From: Actinomycetes bacterium | GTDB lineage: Bacteria; Actinomycetota; Acidimicrobiia; Acidimicrobiales; Palsa-688 | NCBI GenBank assembly: GCA_021850325.1 | Contig: JAJZMF010000010.1 | Coordinates: 21,782 to 85,781, forward strand | Direction of reading: 5' to 3' | DNA: 64,000 nt | Shown here: positions 38,567 through 46,042 of the stretch, piece after piece | Numbering within the stretch: position 1 is the first letter of the stretch | Layout of the letters: each line of letters begins with the position of its first letter | Made by a program: the position numbers and the translations under genes | Notes under the pieces: model-generated | Seen by the model: the letters and a program-made list of their open reading frames with translations, nothing else | The model's database searches: none | Told to the model about the DNA's origin: nothing

Positions 38567-39820
38567 ATGGTCCTCGCCAGTCGTGAGTTCATAGCCGTAC
38601 CGGACGACCGTAAGAACCAGATCGTCTTCAAGTGGCCCGACGTCAGGATCCGCAAGTACACCAGGGCCATCGTGGACGCCGATGAGGTGGCGCTCTTCAT
38701 CAGCACGGGCCAGGTCGTGGGGACCATGGGGCCCGGTCGCCACCAGGTGGACGCTGACGAGATGCCCTTCCTGGGGGCCCTCATCGACCTCGCCACCGGC
38801 GGCAACGCCTACCGTGCCGAGCTCTACTTCGTGGGCACCCGCGAGTACCCCGGCTTCACGTTCGGCGGGCGTATAGACGACGTGCAGGACCCCCAGACAG
38901 GGATGATCGTCACGCTGCGGGTCTACGGCGACTACTCCCTGCAGGTCAAGGACCCTGCCTCTCTCATAACCAACCTGGTGGGCACGGTAGACGTCACGGA
39001 CAACGGCCTGGTGGCCGGCTGGGTGAGCGACCAGTTGCTGAAGGTCATGCGCACCGAGGTGACCACCCAGGTGGTCCGCAACGGCTGGCCGGTCCTCGGG
39101 CTCTCCGCCTACACCCCGGACATCGAAAGGGCCGTCCTGCAGGCAGCCAATGCCGCACTGGCCAGCTACGGCGTGGGGCTGGTCCGCATGGGCAACTTCG
39201 ACCTGAACCTGTCCGAGGCGGACTCGGCCCAGCTGAAGGGACTGGCCAAGGACACTGCCTACAGCCGCCTGGCTGGAGGCTTCAACCGCTATGCCGCCGG
39301 CGAGATGGCACTGGGGGCAGGCCAGGGGATGGCCCAGGGCGGAGGAGCTGACGGCGGCGCGTTCCTGGCGGCCGGGCTCGGGTTGGGCGGACAGCTCTCC
39401 GGGGCCTACGGCCCTCAGGGCCAGGGCGGTGAGCCAGGCCCGGTGCCTCCGCCGGCTCCCGGCTTTGCCGGAGGCGGGCCTGGTTACGCCGCCTCGCCGG
39501 GAGAGGCCGCTGCGCCTCAGGCGCCTCCGGCAGCCGGTGCACCCAGCTGCCCCAACTGTCACGCCGGAGCGCCGCAGGGAGCCCGCTTCTGCCCCTCCTG
39601 CGGGTCCCCGCTGCCCACCCCGGCCCACTGCGAGGCGTGCGGCCACGACAACCCGCCCTCGGCGCGCTTCTGCGCCAACTGTGGACAAGCGCTCTCGGCC
39701 CAGCCCGCCCACTGCCCCTCCTGTGGGGCAGAGGTCGCACCAGGCCAGCGGTTCTGTGCGTCGTGCGGCGCAGCCGTCCCGCCCCCCACCCAGGGAGGCG
39801 AGGGGGCCGGCCAGGAATAG
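38567..39820 (+). CDS. SPFH (band-7) protein with three zinc ribbons
   Basis: 417 aa. Residues 1-245 are an SPFH/virion-core-like domain of the B. subtilis YdjI type (QIVFKWPDVRIRKYTRAIVD, VTLRVYGDYSLQV, YGVGLVRMGNFDL). A Gly/Pro/Ala-rich linker runs to about 325. Three consecutive double-CxxC zinc ribbons follow (CPNC/CPSC, CEAC/CANC, CPSC/CASC). In B. subtilis the SPFH protein YdjI is encoded with PspA and zinc-ribbon proteins and acts in membrane stress. A role in organising a membrane platform is inferred from that and from the MoxR-VWA genes upstream. Confidence 0.88.
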   Translation: MVLASREFIAVPDDRKNQIVFKWPDVRIRKYTRAIVDADEVALFISTGQVVGTMGPGRHQVDADEMPFLGALIDLATGGNAYRAELYFVGTREYPGFTFGGRIDDVQDPQTGMIVTLRVYGDYSLQVKDPASLITNLVGTVDVTDNGLVAGWVSDQLLKVMRTEVTTQVVRNGWPVLGLSAYTPDIERAVLQAANAALASYGVGLVRMGNFDLNLSEADSAQLKGLAKDTAYSRLAGGFNRYAAGEMALGAGQGMAQGGGADGGAFLAAGLGLGGQLSGAYGPQGQGGEPGPVPPPAPGFAGGGPGYAASPGEAAAPQAPPAAGAPSCPNCHAGAPQGARFCPSCGSPLPTPAHCEACGHDNPPSARFCANCGQALSAQPAHCPSCGAEVAPGQRFCASCGAAVPPPTQGGEGAGQE

Positions 39821-39877
39821 CTTTGGCCAAGCGGCCCGGCCCGGGGCAGACAGTCGGCGCAGGAACGGAGGAGAGCG

Positions 39878-41065
39878 ATGTACGCCAGAGGTAGCTCACT
39901 GGCGTTTGTAGTGGTGATGCTGGTCATGCTGGTGGTCCGTTACCAACTGATGGCCGGCCGGCGGCGTAGGCGTTGGGGCGCGGGGCCGAGGGGCCCCTGG
40001 GGCTCCCCGGGTGGGGGCACATGGAGGGGAGGAGGGCCGTGGGGCGGTCGCCAGGCTCGTCCACCCGCTACCGGCTGGCCCGGCAGCTCACCCCAGGGGG
40101 GTGCTGGACGACCATGGTCCCCGGGCCGCAGCTCCCCGCAAGCGGGCCCCGTGGCCCAACCGTCCCCCGTGCTCCTGCCCGACGACGACCGGGGTGCCCC
40201 CGGGCCTGCGGCCGGTGGCAACTGGAGCGCCGGTGGTGGGAGCACTGGTGGCGGCCCTGCCGGGGGTGGTTGGGCTTCTCCGGCACCGCGAGACGATGCG
40301 GCCGTCCCGGCCGGGCCGGGCCGCGGCGCCGGCGCCCGACTGGCCAACGCCCCGGCCCCCTGGCCCGGGGCACCGGTGCCCGGGGGCGGGGCGTCAGTGG
40401 GGGGGGCACCCGACTGGCGGGACGACCCCCGGCCTGCTTCCGAGAGCATCCCTGCCGAGCTGTTCCCCGTCGAGCACGCCCGGCAGGTACAGGCCGCCCA
40501 CCCTCTGGACCAGGGGCTGGCCGCCATACGCGCCCACGACCCCGGCTTCGACCTCGAACAGTTCGTGCAGCGGGCGCAGCAGGTCTTCTTCCAGGTGCAG
40601 CAGGCATGGTCCGAGCGTGACCCGGGGGCGAGCCGGCGGGTCATGGCAGACGGCCTCTGGCAGGCCCAGCGTTCCCAGGTCGAGGCCTACCGCGATGCGC
40701 ACCGGCGGAACGTCGTCGAGAACCTGACCGTGTCCAACATCTGGCCGGTCGGCGCCAGCTGCTCGGGCGGCTTCGACGTCGTCACCGTCCGCGTGGTGGC
40801 CGCCTGTGCCGACTACGACGTCGACGACCGCTCCGGCCAGGTGCTGCGAGGCAGCTCAGAGGTGGCCCAGTTCGCCGAGGACTGGACCTTCCAGCGTTCG
40901 TCCTCGACGACCACCAAGGCGGGGGGCACGACCATGGGCAGCCGGTGCCCCAACTGCGGCGCACCGCTGGACGTCGATGTCGACGGGACCTGCCACTTCT
41001 GCCACGTCCCGATCATGTCCGGCCAGTACGACTGGGTACTGGCCCGGATATCCCAGGTCGGCTAG
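39878..41065 (+). CDS. Tim44-like domain protein with transmembrane anchor and zinc ribbon
   Basis: 395 aa. One transmembrane helix at about 7-25 is followed by an Arg-rich segment and a roughly 150-residue Gly/Pro/Trp-rich linker. A Tim44-like domain (about 215-345; DPGFDLEQFVQRAQQVFFQV) comes next and then a C-terminal zinc ribbon (CPNC and CHFC). Tim44-like domains bind proteins or lipids at membranes. GGAGGAGAG precedes the ATG. It is the last gene of the MoxR-VWA-SPFH cluster. Its TAG stop shares the palindrome CTAG with the stop of the convergent glucosaminidase gene. Confidence 0.82.
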   Translation: MYARGSSLAFVVVMLVMLVVRYQLMAGRRRRRWGAGPRGPWGSPGGGTWRGGGPWGGRQARPPATGWPGSSPQGGAGRPWSPGRSSPQAGPVAQPSPVLLPDDDRGAPGPAAGGNWSAGGGSTGGGPAGGGWASPAPRDDAAVPAGPGRGAGARLANAPAPWPGAPVPGGGASVGGAPDWRDDPRPASESIPAELFPVEHARQVQAAHPLDQGLAAIRAHDPGFDLEQFVQRAQQVFFQVQQAWSERDPGASRRVMADGLWQAQRSQVEAYRDAHRRNVVENLTVSNIWPVGASCSGGFDVVTVRVVAACADYDVDDRSGQVLRGSSEVAQFAEDWTFQRSSSTTTKAGGTTMGSRCPNCGAPLDVDVDGTCHFCHVPIMSGQYDWVLARISQVG

Positions 41066-43026
41066 CCGGTCGCCGCCGGCTCAACCGTGGCCAGCCCGAC
41101 CCGGGCGAGCTCCGTGCGCAGGGCATAGGCCAGCATCTCGTTGTACACGGTGAGCACCGTGTAGCCGTAGGCGGGGTTGCTCGCCCACACGCCGGAGAGG
41201 GCCATCCAGGTCCGGCAACAACCCTGGACGCCCACCGGTGCCCTGCTGCCCACGACAGGGACGGGTGTGGCATAGGCGCTCAGGAGCAACTGCTGGCTCA
41301 GCACGCCGGCCATGGCCGAGGGGAACCTCCAGCCGTGCTTGCAATGGTCGCACGCACCGATCCCGGCGAAGTTGTTGTAGGACGCCGGGTCCTGGCCGTG
41401 CACGGGGAAGGAGAAGTAGCCGGTCTCCACCACCGCCTGGGCGAAGGCGACGTCCCCACGCACCCCGGTGGCCAAGGACGCCTTCAGGTAGTCCGTGACG
41501 AGCTGGACCATGGGGACGCTCACCGTTGCCCTGGCACCGGTGCTGGCGAACCAGCCTTCGATCTGGGCCGCCGTCAGCACCGAAGGCCCGAGGACCGTGG
41601 GCCCCTGTCCTGCCAGGGCACCGAGCACGGCACGCACGCGCTGAGCGGGTGCGCTCAGTACGACCGCCGGCCTGAGCGGGCCTGCCGCCGTACCCGGCCC
41701 GGCCGGGGGGACGGTGGTGGGTGCCGCCCCTGCGGTCGTCGTCGTCACCGCCGGCACAAGGGCACCGATCCCCGCCGGGACCACCGCCGGGCTGAGCTCC
41801 GGCACCGGGGGAGGCCCTTCCGGGAAGACGGCGAAGCTGCTGGCGCCGCTCGACAGGTCACCTCGGACCACTACCACCCGGTGCTTGGGCGGACGGTGCG
41901 GTCGCAGGCCCCCCTCCCTCGCGGCCAGCGCCTCCACCGGGCCCGTCGGGGCCTGACCGGCCACCGTGGCCCAGGTCCGGGCCAGGTCGAGGTCGTGCCT
42001 GGACAATGCCACCTGGGCCTGGGCACCCTGCAGCCTTTGCCGACGAGCGCGGCTCACGGCCCAGGCCCTGGCCACTGCCACCTCGGCCCGGGCCGTTCGC
42101 GCCCGGGCCAGCGCCAGTGCCGAGCGGGCGACCCGTAGGCCGGCGATGGTGTCCGAGGCCGCCATGTCACCCAGTTGCAGCACCTCGACCTGTCTCTCCT
42201 GAGCCTCGAGGCTCGTGCCCGCCGGGGCCGACTCGCCCGTGTACTCCGCCAGGCCGAGCTCGTACAGTGCGTCCCGGTAGAGCACCACCTTGGCCAGGGC
42301 ACGCGCCTGGACCAGCACGTCATGGCGTTCGATGGCGGTCTTGGCCTTCCACACCGCCATGGCCAGCAGGTAACGCCGGTCCGCCACCGCCTCCAGGGCA
42401 ACGGCACGGCCGAGATAGGCACGGGCCTCCACGTAGGCGTCGAGGCTCGCCATCTGTCGCTCTTCATAGGTGATCGAGGTCAACAGGGCTCCCGCACCGG
42501 CAGGCAGGACGGCCCGAGGTGCGGTGGACGTGGAGGTACGCCCGGGCTCGGCCCCGCCGGCCGGGCCGAGCACCCCTGCGGGGCTGAGCGAAGGTCCGGT
42601 GGAGATCAGCGGGACGGTGGTGGAGGTGCTCGGACCGGGACGGCGGACGGGGGCAGCTGCGACGGCAGAGCTCGTCCTACCAGGGTATGAGGCACCGGAC
42701 GGTCTGGCCCTGGTGCCGCCCGCCCCGGCCGGAGCCGTGACGGCGGGCGCAGGCAGAGGTGCCACCGCCGGGCGAGCGGGGAGGCCCGCCCTCGCCGGGA
42801 AGACCGCCGAGGCGGAGGACAGGGGGGTGCCCGACGCGCCTGCCGCCTCCCCCGTCGCCAGCGAGAGCGCCAGCAGGAGGGCCGGTATGCCCACCCGCCG
42901 CAGACAGGCCCGCCGTTGTGGCCACCCTGCCGCCGCTGGGCGACCCGCGCCGCGCCGGGCGGGGCCGGGCACCAACCCGGCCCGCCCGCACCGCTCGTCT
43001 GCTCCTCGGCTGCGCTGCGCTCGCAT
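41062..43026 (-). CDS. secreted glucosaminidase-like cell-wall hydrolase
   Basis: 654 aa. A long basic N-region precedes an export signal (GIPALLLALSLATGEAAG, about residue 55-72). A Pro/Ala/Thr-rich linker, a long helical coiled-coil region (about 180-370), a second Pro-rich linker, and a C-terminal glucosaminidase-type domain follow. That domain has VAFAQAVVETGYFSF and NNFAGIGACDHCKHGWRFP, with the catalytic Glu in VVETGYF. It probably cleaves peptidoglycan glycan strands. The coiled coil resembles those that self-inhibit or position wall hydrolases. The start is uncertain: ATG 43026 follows GGGAG, and other GTGs (for example 43179) lie upstream. Confidence 0.82.
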   Translation of the reverse strand: MRAQRSRGADERCGRAGLVPGPARRGAGRPAAAGWPQRRACLRRVGIPALLLALSLATGEAAGASGTPLSSASAVFPARAGLPARPAVAPLPAPAVTAPAGAGGTRARPSGASYPGRTSSAVAAAPVRRPGPSTSTTVPLISTGPSLSPAGVLGPAGGAEPGRTSTSTAPRAVLPAGAGALLTSITYEERQMASLDAYVEARAYLGRAVALEAVADRRYLLAMAVWKAKTAIERHDVLVQARALAKVVLYRDALYELGLAEYTGESAPAGTSLEAQERQVEVLQLGDMAASDTIAGLRVARSALALARARTARAEVAVARAWAVSRARRQRLQGAQAQVALSRHDLDLARTWATVAGQAPTGPVEALAAREGGLRPHRPPKHRVVVVRGDLSSGASSFAVFPEGPPPVPELSPAVVPAGIGALVPAVTTTTAGAAPTTVPPAGPGTAAGPLRPAVVLSAPAQRVRAVLGALAGQGPTVLGPSVLTAAQIEGWFASTGARATVSVPMVQLVTDYLKASLATGVRGDVAFAQAVVETGYFSFPVHGQDPASYNNFAGIGACDHCKHGWRFPSAMAGVLSQQLLLSAYATPVPVVGSRAPVGVQGCCRTWMALSGVWASNPAYGYTVLTVYNEMLAYALRTELARVGLATVEPAATG

Positions 43027-43394
43027 TGTCTCCCGGGCCCGGAGCTCCTGCCCCGGGCCGACAGAGGTTGCCCGAACGGTCGGGAACCCTCGAAGAGCAG
43101 GCCTGGCCCGACGCACCGGCCGCCAGCCGGTGACCCTGGACGGGCGCCGACTGGGACAGGCTGGCCCCCGGGGTGGCACTGCCCTCTGAGTAACTATCGT
43201 CGGGCGGCCTGCCAGCCGAAGCTCCGACTGGCCTTGACCGCGCCGGGACGAGGTCACCTCGGGCGGCTCCACCACGCCCGGCAGCCAGCAACACTAGGCC
43301 CGGCCCGGCCACGGCGCACGGCCGGATGGGCGGACGGACCTCCCCGCCACCGCGGGCCGTCCGGCTCGCGCCGGCCGCCGGGCCCCGGCGGCCT
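43027..43394. other. intergenic region, 368 bp
   Basis: Between cysH and the glucosaminidase gene. It holds the hairpin at 43373-43393 and, at about 43180-43195, the only AT-richer patch (minus strand GATAGTTACT), a possible -10 for the hydrolase gene. No convincing gene is seen. Confidence 0.5.
43373..43393 (-). terminator. terminator of the sulfite reductase-cysH operon
   Basis: GGCCGCCG-GGCCC-CGGCGGCC, an 8-bp stem with a 5-nt loop, starting directly after the cysH stop at 43395. No U-run. Confidence 0.55.
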
Positions 43395-44141
43395 TCAGCT
43401 GCGGGTGTCGGCTGGGATGACCTCGTCGTGCAGGCCGCACTCGGTCTTGGCCCGCCCGGCCCAACGGCCCGAACGCGGGTCCTCGCCCGGAGCCACGGCC
43501 TTGGTGCAGGGCCAGCACCCGATGGACGGGTAGCCTTGGCGCAGCAAGGGGTTGACCGGGACGTCGTGGTCGGCGATGTAGCCCTCGACGTCGAGGTCGG
43601 TCCAGGTGGCAAGTGGGTTGAGCTTGATCAGGCCCCGCTTGTCCCTGGTCACGATAGGGGCGTCACGCCGGGTGGACGCCTCTTGGCGGCGCAGCCCGCT
43701 CATCCATGCCGCCTTGCCGGCCAGCGCCCGTTCCAGCTGGGCGACCTTGGCCGGGGTGCAGCAATGGACCGGGTCGGACTTCCACAACGGGACCGTGGGC
43801 TGGGCCACGGTCATGATCCGCAGGTTGAGGCCGTAGCGGCGCCTGACCAGCTCCAGGGTGGCCAGAGTCTCGGGGAAGTGGTAACCGGTGTCGATGAAGA
43901 CCACTTCGATCGAGGGCTCCACTTTGGTGGCCACGTCTATCAGCACGGCGTCGGTCATGGAAGCCGTGAGGCACAGGTGGGGATGGAAGCGCTCGACCGC
44001 CCATTCGATGACCTGGCCGGCCGACGCCCGCTCGAACCGGGCGTTGAGCTCCACCAGTACCTCGTCGGTCAGGTCTGCGGCGACGGGAGGATCAGCCAGA
44101 GCAGGAAGTTTACCTCGCTCGGGGAGCACGGCGTAGGTCAT
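43395..44141 (-). CDS. cysH: phosphoadenylyl/adenylyl-sulfate reductase (4Fe-4S type)
   Basis: 248 aa. It reduces APS or PAPS to sulfite with thioredoxin. VFIDTGYHFPETL is the nucleotide region. The CC...CxxC cluster cysteines are in VHCCTPAKV and GCWPCTKAV, and the catalytic Cys is in TECGLH near the C-terminus. The four cluster cysteines indicate the bacterial APS-reductase type. ATG 44141 overlaps the sulfite reductase stop by four bases, so both steps from activated sulfate to sulfide are coupled. Confidence 0.95.
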   Translation of the reverse strand: MTYAVLPERGKLPALADPPVAADLTDEVLVELNARFERASAGQVIEWAVERFHPHLCLTASMTDAVLIDVATKVEPSIEVVFIDTGYHFPETLATLELVRRRYGLNLRIMTVAQPTVPLWKSDPVHCCTPAKVAQLERALAGKAAWMSGLRRQEASTRRDAPIVTRDKRGLIKLNPLATWTDLDVEGYIADHDVPVNPLLRQGYPSIGCWPCTKAVAPGEDPRSGRWAGRAKTECGLHDEVIPADTRS

Positions 44142-45922
44142 GCCCCGGCGCACTCCCCGACACCGACCTCGGCCACATAGGGCCCGGTCTCGTCGAAATC
44201 GATGTAGAAGTCGGGACGCTCCTCCGGCGAGGGCCAGTCATCGAGGTCGGCCAGACCGGCAGCCACGGACTTGGCACCCCCGGCCCGGTCCAGCCACGAG
44301 GTGAAGTCCTCGCCCGCCTCACGCTCATCGGCGAAGCGGCCCACCACCCGTACCGTTGCCTCGGCGCAGGCCCTGGCCGGTAGGCGCAGTGCCCGTTGGG
44401 CGAACTCCGCCTCGGTACGGCCCACATGCCCACCGAGCAGGAGCTGGTAACCGGGCGCCGGGCGCCCGTGCACACGGCGCTCCACCCCGTGGAACCCGAT
44501 GTCGGCCACGTGGTGCTGCCCGCAGCTGTTGGTGCAGCCGGACACGTTGACCCTGACCCCGCCCACGTCGGCCAGGCCGGCCACCTCCAGAGCGCGCCCG
44601 ATCTCGTCCGCCAGCCCCCGGCTCTGGGTGACCGCCAGGTTGCAGGTGTCGGCACCCGGGCAGGAGACCACGTCGCGAGCCAGTTCGGCCCCCGGCTCGG
44701 CCATGCCCATGGCCTCCAGGCGCTGGTACAGGAGGGGGAGCTGCTCGCTGGTCAGGTCCCGGAACACGAAGTTCTGGCGGTTCGTGATGCGCACGGTGGC
44801 CCCGAGCTCACGCTGTACCGCTGCCAGCTGACGGAACTGGGCAGCGGTGACGTCGCCCAAGCGGGCGTAGGCGATCGCCGACACCGTCCCCTTGGCCACG
44901 CCTACCACGACGTTGGCCTGCTCCCAACGCCGGTAGGGGTCGCCGGCGCCCAGCCTCAGGGTGACCGGGCTGCCCACCGGGCTGGGCACGGCACCCGGGC
45001 CGACGCCGGCCGGCGCGTCCCCGAGCTCCTCCACCACCGCCGGCACGCCTCCCGGCCAGCTGCTGGAAGCCAGCAGGTACTTGCGCTCCCGCAGCACCCG
45101 ACGGCGCAGCTCATCGGGCCCGATGGCGTCCAGCACCCACTTGAGCCGGGCACGCAGCTTGTTGTCGCGGTTGCCGTAGTGGTCGAAGGTGCGCAGCACC
45201 GCCTCGATGGTCGCCAGCAGCTCCTCACGCGGTGTGAACTCTTCCAGGGCCTGAGCAGCTCGGGGGTTCGCACCCAGGCCGCCCCCGATGAACACCCTGA
45301 AGCCCGCCTCCGTGGTGCCGTCAGGCCTCGGCCGGGAGACCGCGACCACGCCCACGTCGTTGAACATGGCCTGCCCGCAATCGGTGATGCACCCGGAGAA
45401 GTTGACCTTGAACTTGCGGGGCAACCGCTGGGCGTAGGGGTGGTGGAGGAAGTGGCGGAAGGTCGCCTCGGCCCACGGGCTGATGTCGAGCACCTCGTAG
45501 GGGCATGCCCCGGCCAGGTGGCAACCGGTCACGTTGCGCACCGTGTCGCCGCAGGCCTCCCGGCTGGTCAGTCCCACCCGGGCTGCGTCGCGCAGCATCT
45601 CGGGGACTCGCTCGAGCTGTACGAAGTGGAACTGCACGTTCTGACGGGTGGTGAGGTGGCCCCAGCCCCGGCTGTAGCGCTCGGAGATGTCCCCCAGCGC
45701 CTCGAGCTGTTCGGGGGTCACCGAGCCGTAGGGGGCCTTGAGCCGCACCATCTGGTTGCGGCCGCCCTGGCGCTGCCCGTAAACGCCGTTGTTGAGCCGG
45801 AAGAGCCTGAACTCGTCCTCGCTCAGCTCTCCGGCCAGGTAGCTGGCGAGCACCTTCTCGAACTTGACTATGTCCTCTTCGAGATCGGGCGCGATGTCAC
45901 GGGTGAGGATGGCGGGGGTCAT
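44138..45922 (-). CDS. siroheme nitrite/sulfite reductase with duplicated cysteine motifs
   Basis: 594 aa. It reduces sulfite to sulfide (or nitrite to ammonia) with siroheme and a 4Fe-4S cluster. The layout is the usual duplicated one. The C-terminal half holds the expected ligands Cys421, Cys427, Cys463 and Cys467 (C-x5-C and C-x3-C, in CPGADTC and SGCTNSCG). The N-terminal half also has a full set: Cys134, Cys140 (GCHLAGAC), Cys178 and Cys182 (SGCITDCG), where this half normally lacks them. Coupling to cysH argues for sulfite as substrate. AGGAGG lies 2 nt before the ATG. Confidence 0.92.
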   Translation of the reverse strand: MTPAILTRDIAPDLEEDIVKFEKVLASYLAGELSEDEFRLFRLNNGVYGQRQGGRNQMVRLKAPYGSVTPEQLEALGDISERYSRGWGHLTTRQNVQFHFVQLERVPEMLRDAARVGLTSREACGDTVRNVTGCHLAGACPYEVLDISPWAEATFRHFLHHPYAQRLPRKFKVNFSGCITDCGQAMFNDVGVVAVSRPRPDGTTEAGFRVFIGGGLGANPRAAQALEEFTPREELLATIEAVLRTFDHYGNRDNKLRARLKWVLDAIGPDELRRRVLRERKYLLASSSWPGGVPAVVEELGDAPAGVGPGAVPSPVGSPVTLRLGAGDPYRRWEQANVVVGVAKGTVSAIAYARLGDVTAAQFRQLAAVQRELGATVRITNRQNFVFRDLTSEQLPLLYQRLEAMGMAEPGAELARDVVSCPGADTCNLAVTQSRGLADEIGRALEVAGLADVGGVRVNVSGCTNSCGQHHVADIGFHGVERRVHGRPAPGYQLLLGGHVGRTEAEFAQRALRLPARACAEATVRVVGRFADEREAGEDFTSWLDRAGGAKSVAAGLADLDDWPSPEERPDFYIDFDETGPYVAEVGVGECAGA

Positions 45923-46042
45923 CGCCTCCTATTGTTAGCATTGCTGATCGGATTAGTCAACTTTTAGCCCCTGGCGCCGTCTTGCCTCGTGAGCCCGGCG
46001 CTCCAGGACGTTCCCCAGGGAGCGGCGCCCTCAGGGCGTGCC
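45923..46042 (-). promoter_or_regulatory. promoter/operator region of the sulfite reductase operon
   Basis: 120 bp. TTGACT (45955-45960) and TAACAA (45932-45937) on the minus strand are spaced by exactly 17 bp, the best promoter match in the window. However, the AGGAGG ribosome binding site (45925-45930) lies directly after that -10, so the predicted transcript would lack it. Between and around them GTTAGCATTGC and GATTAGTCAAC form an imperfect inverted repeat, a plausible operator for a sulfur-responsive repressor. Downstream of the secreted protein gene (stop 46043) a 5-bp hairpin CGCCC-TCA-GGGCG lies at 46026-46038. Confidence 0.4.
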
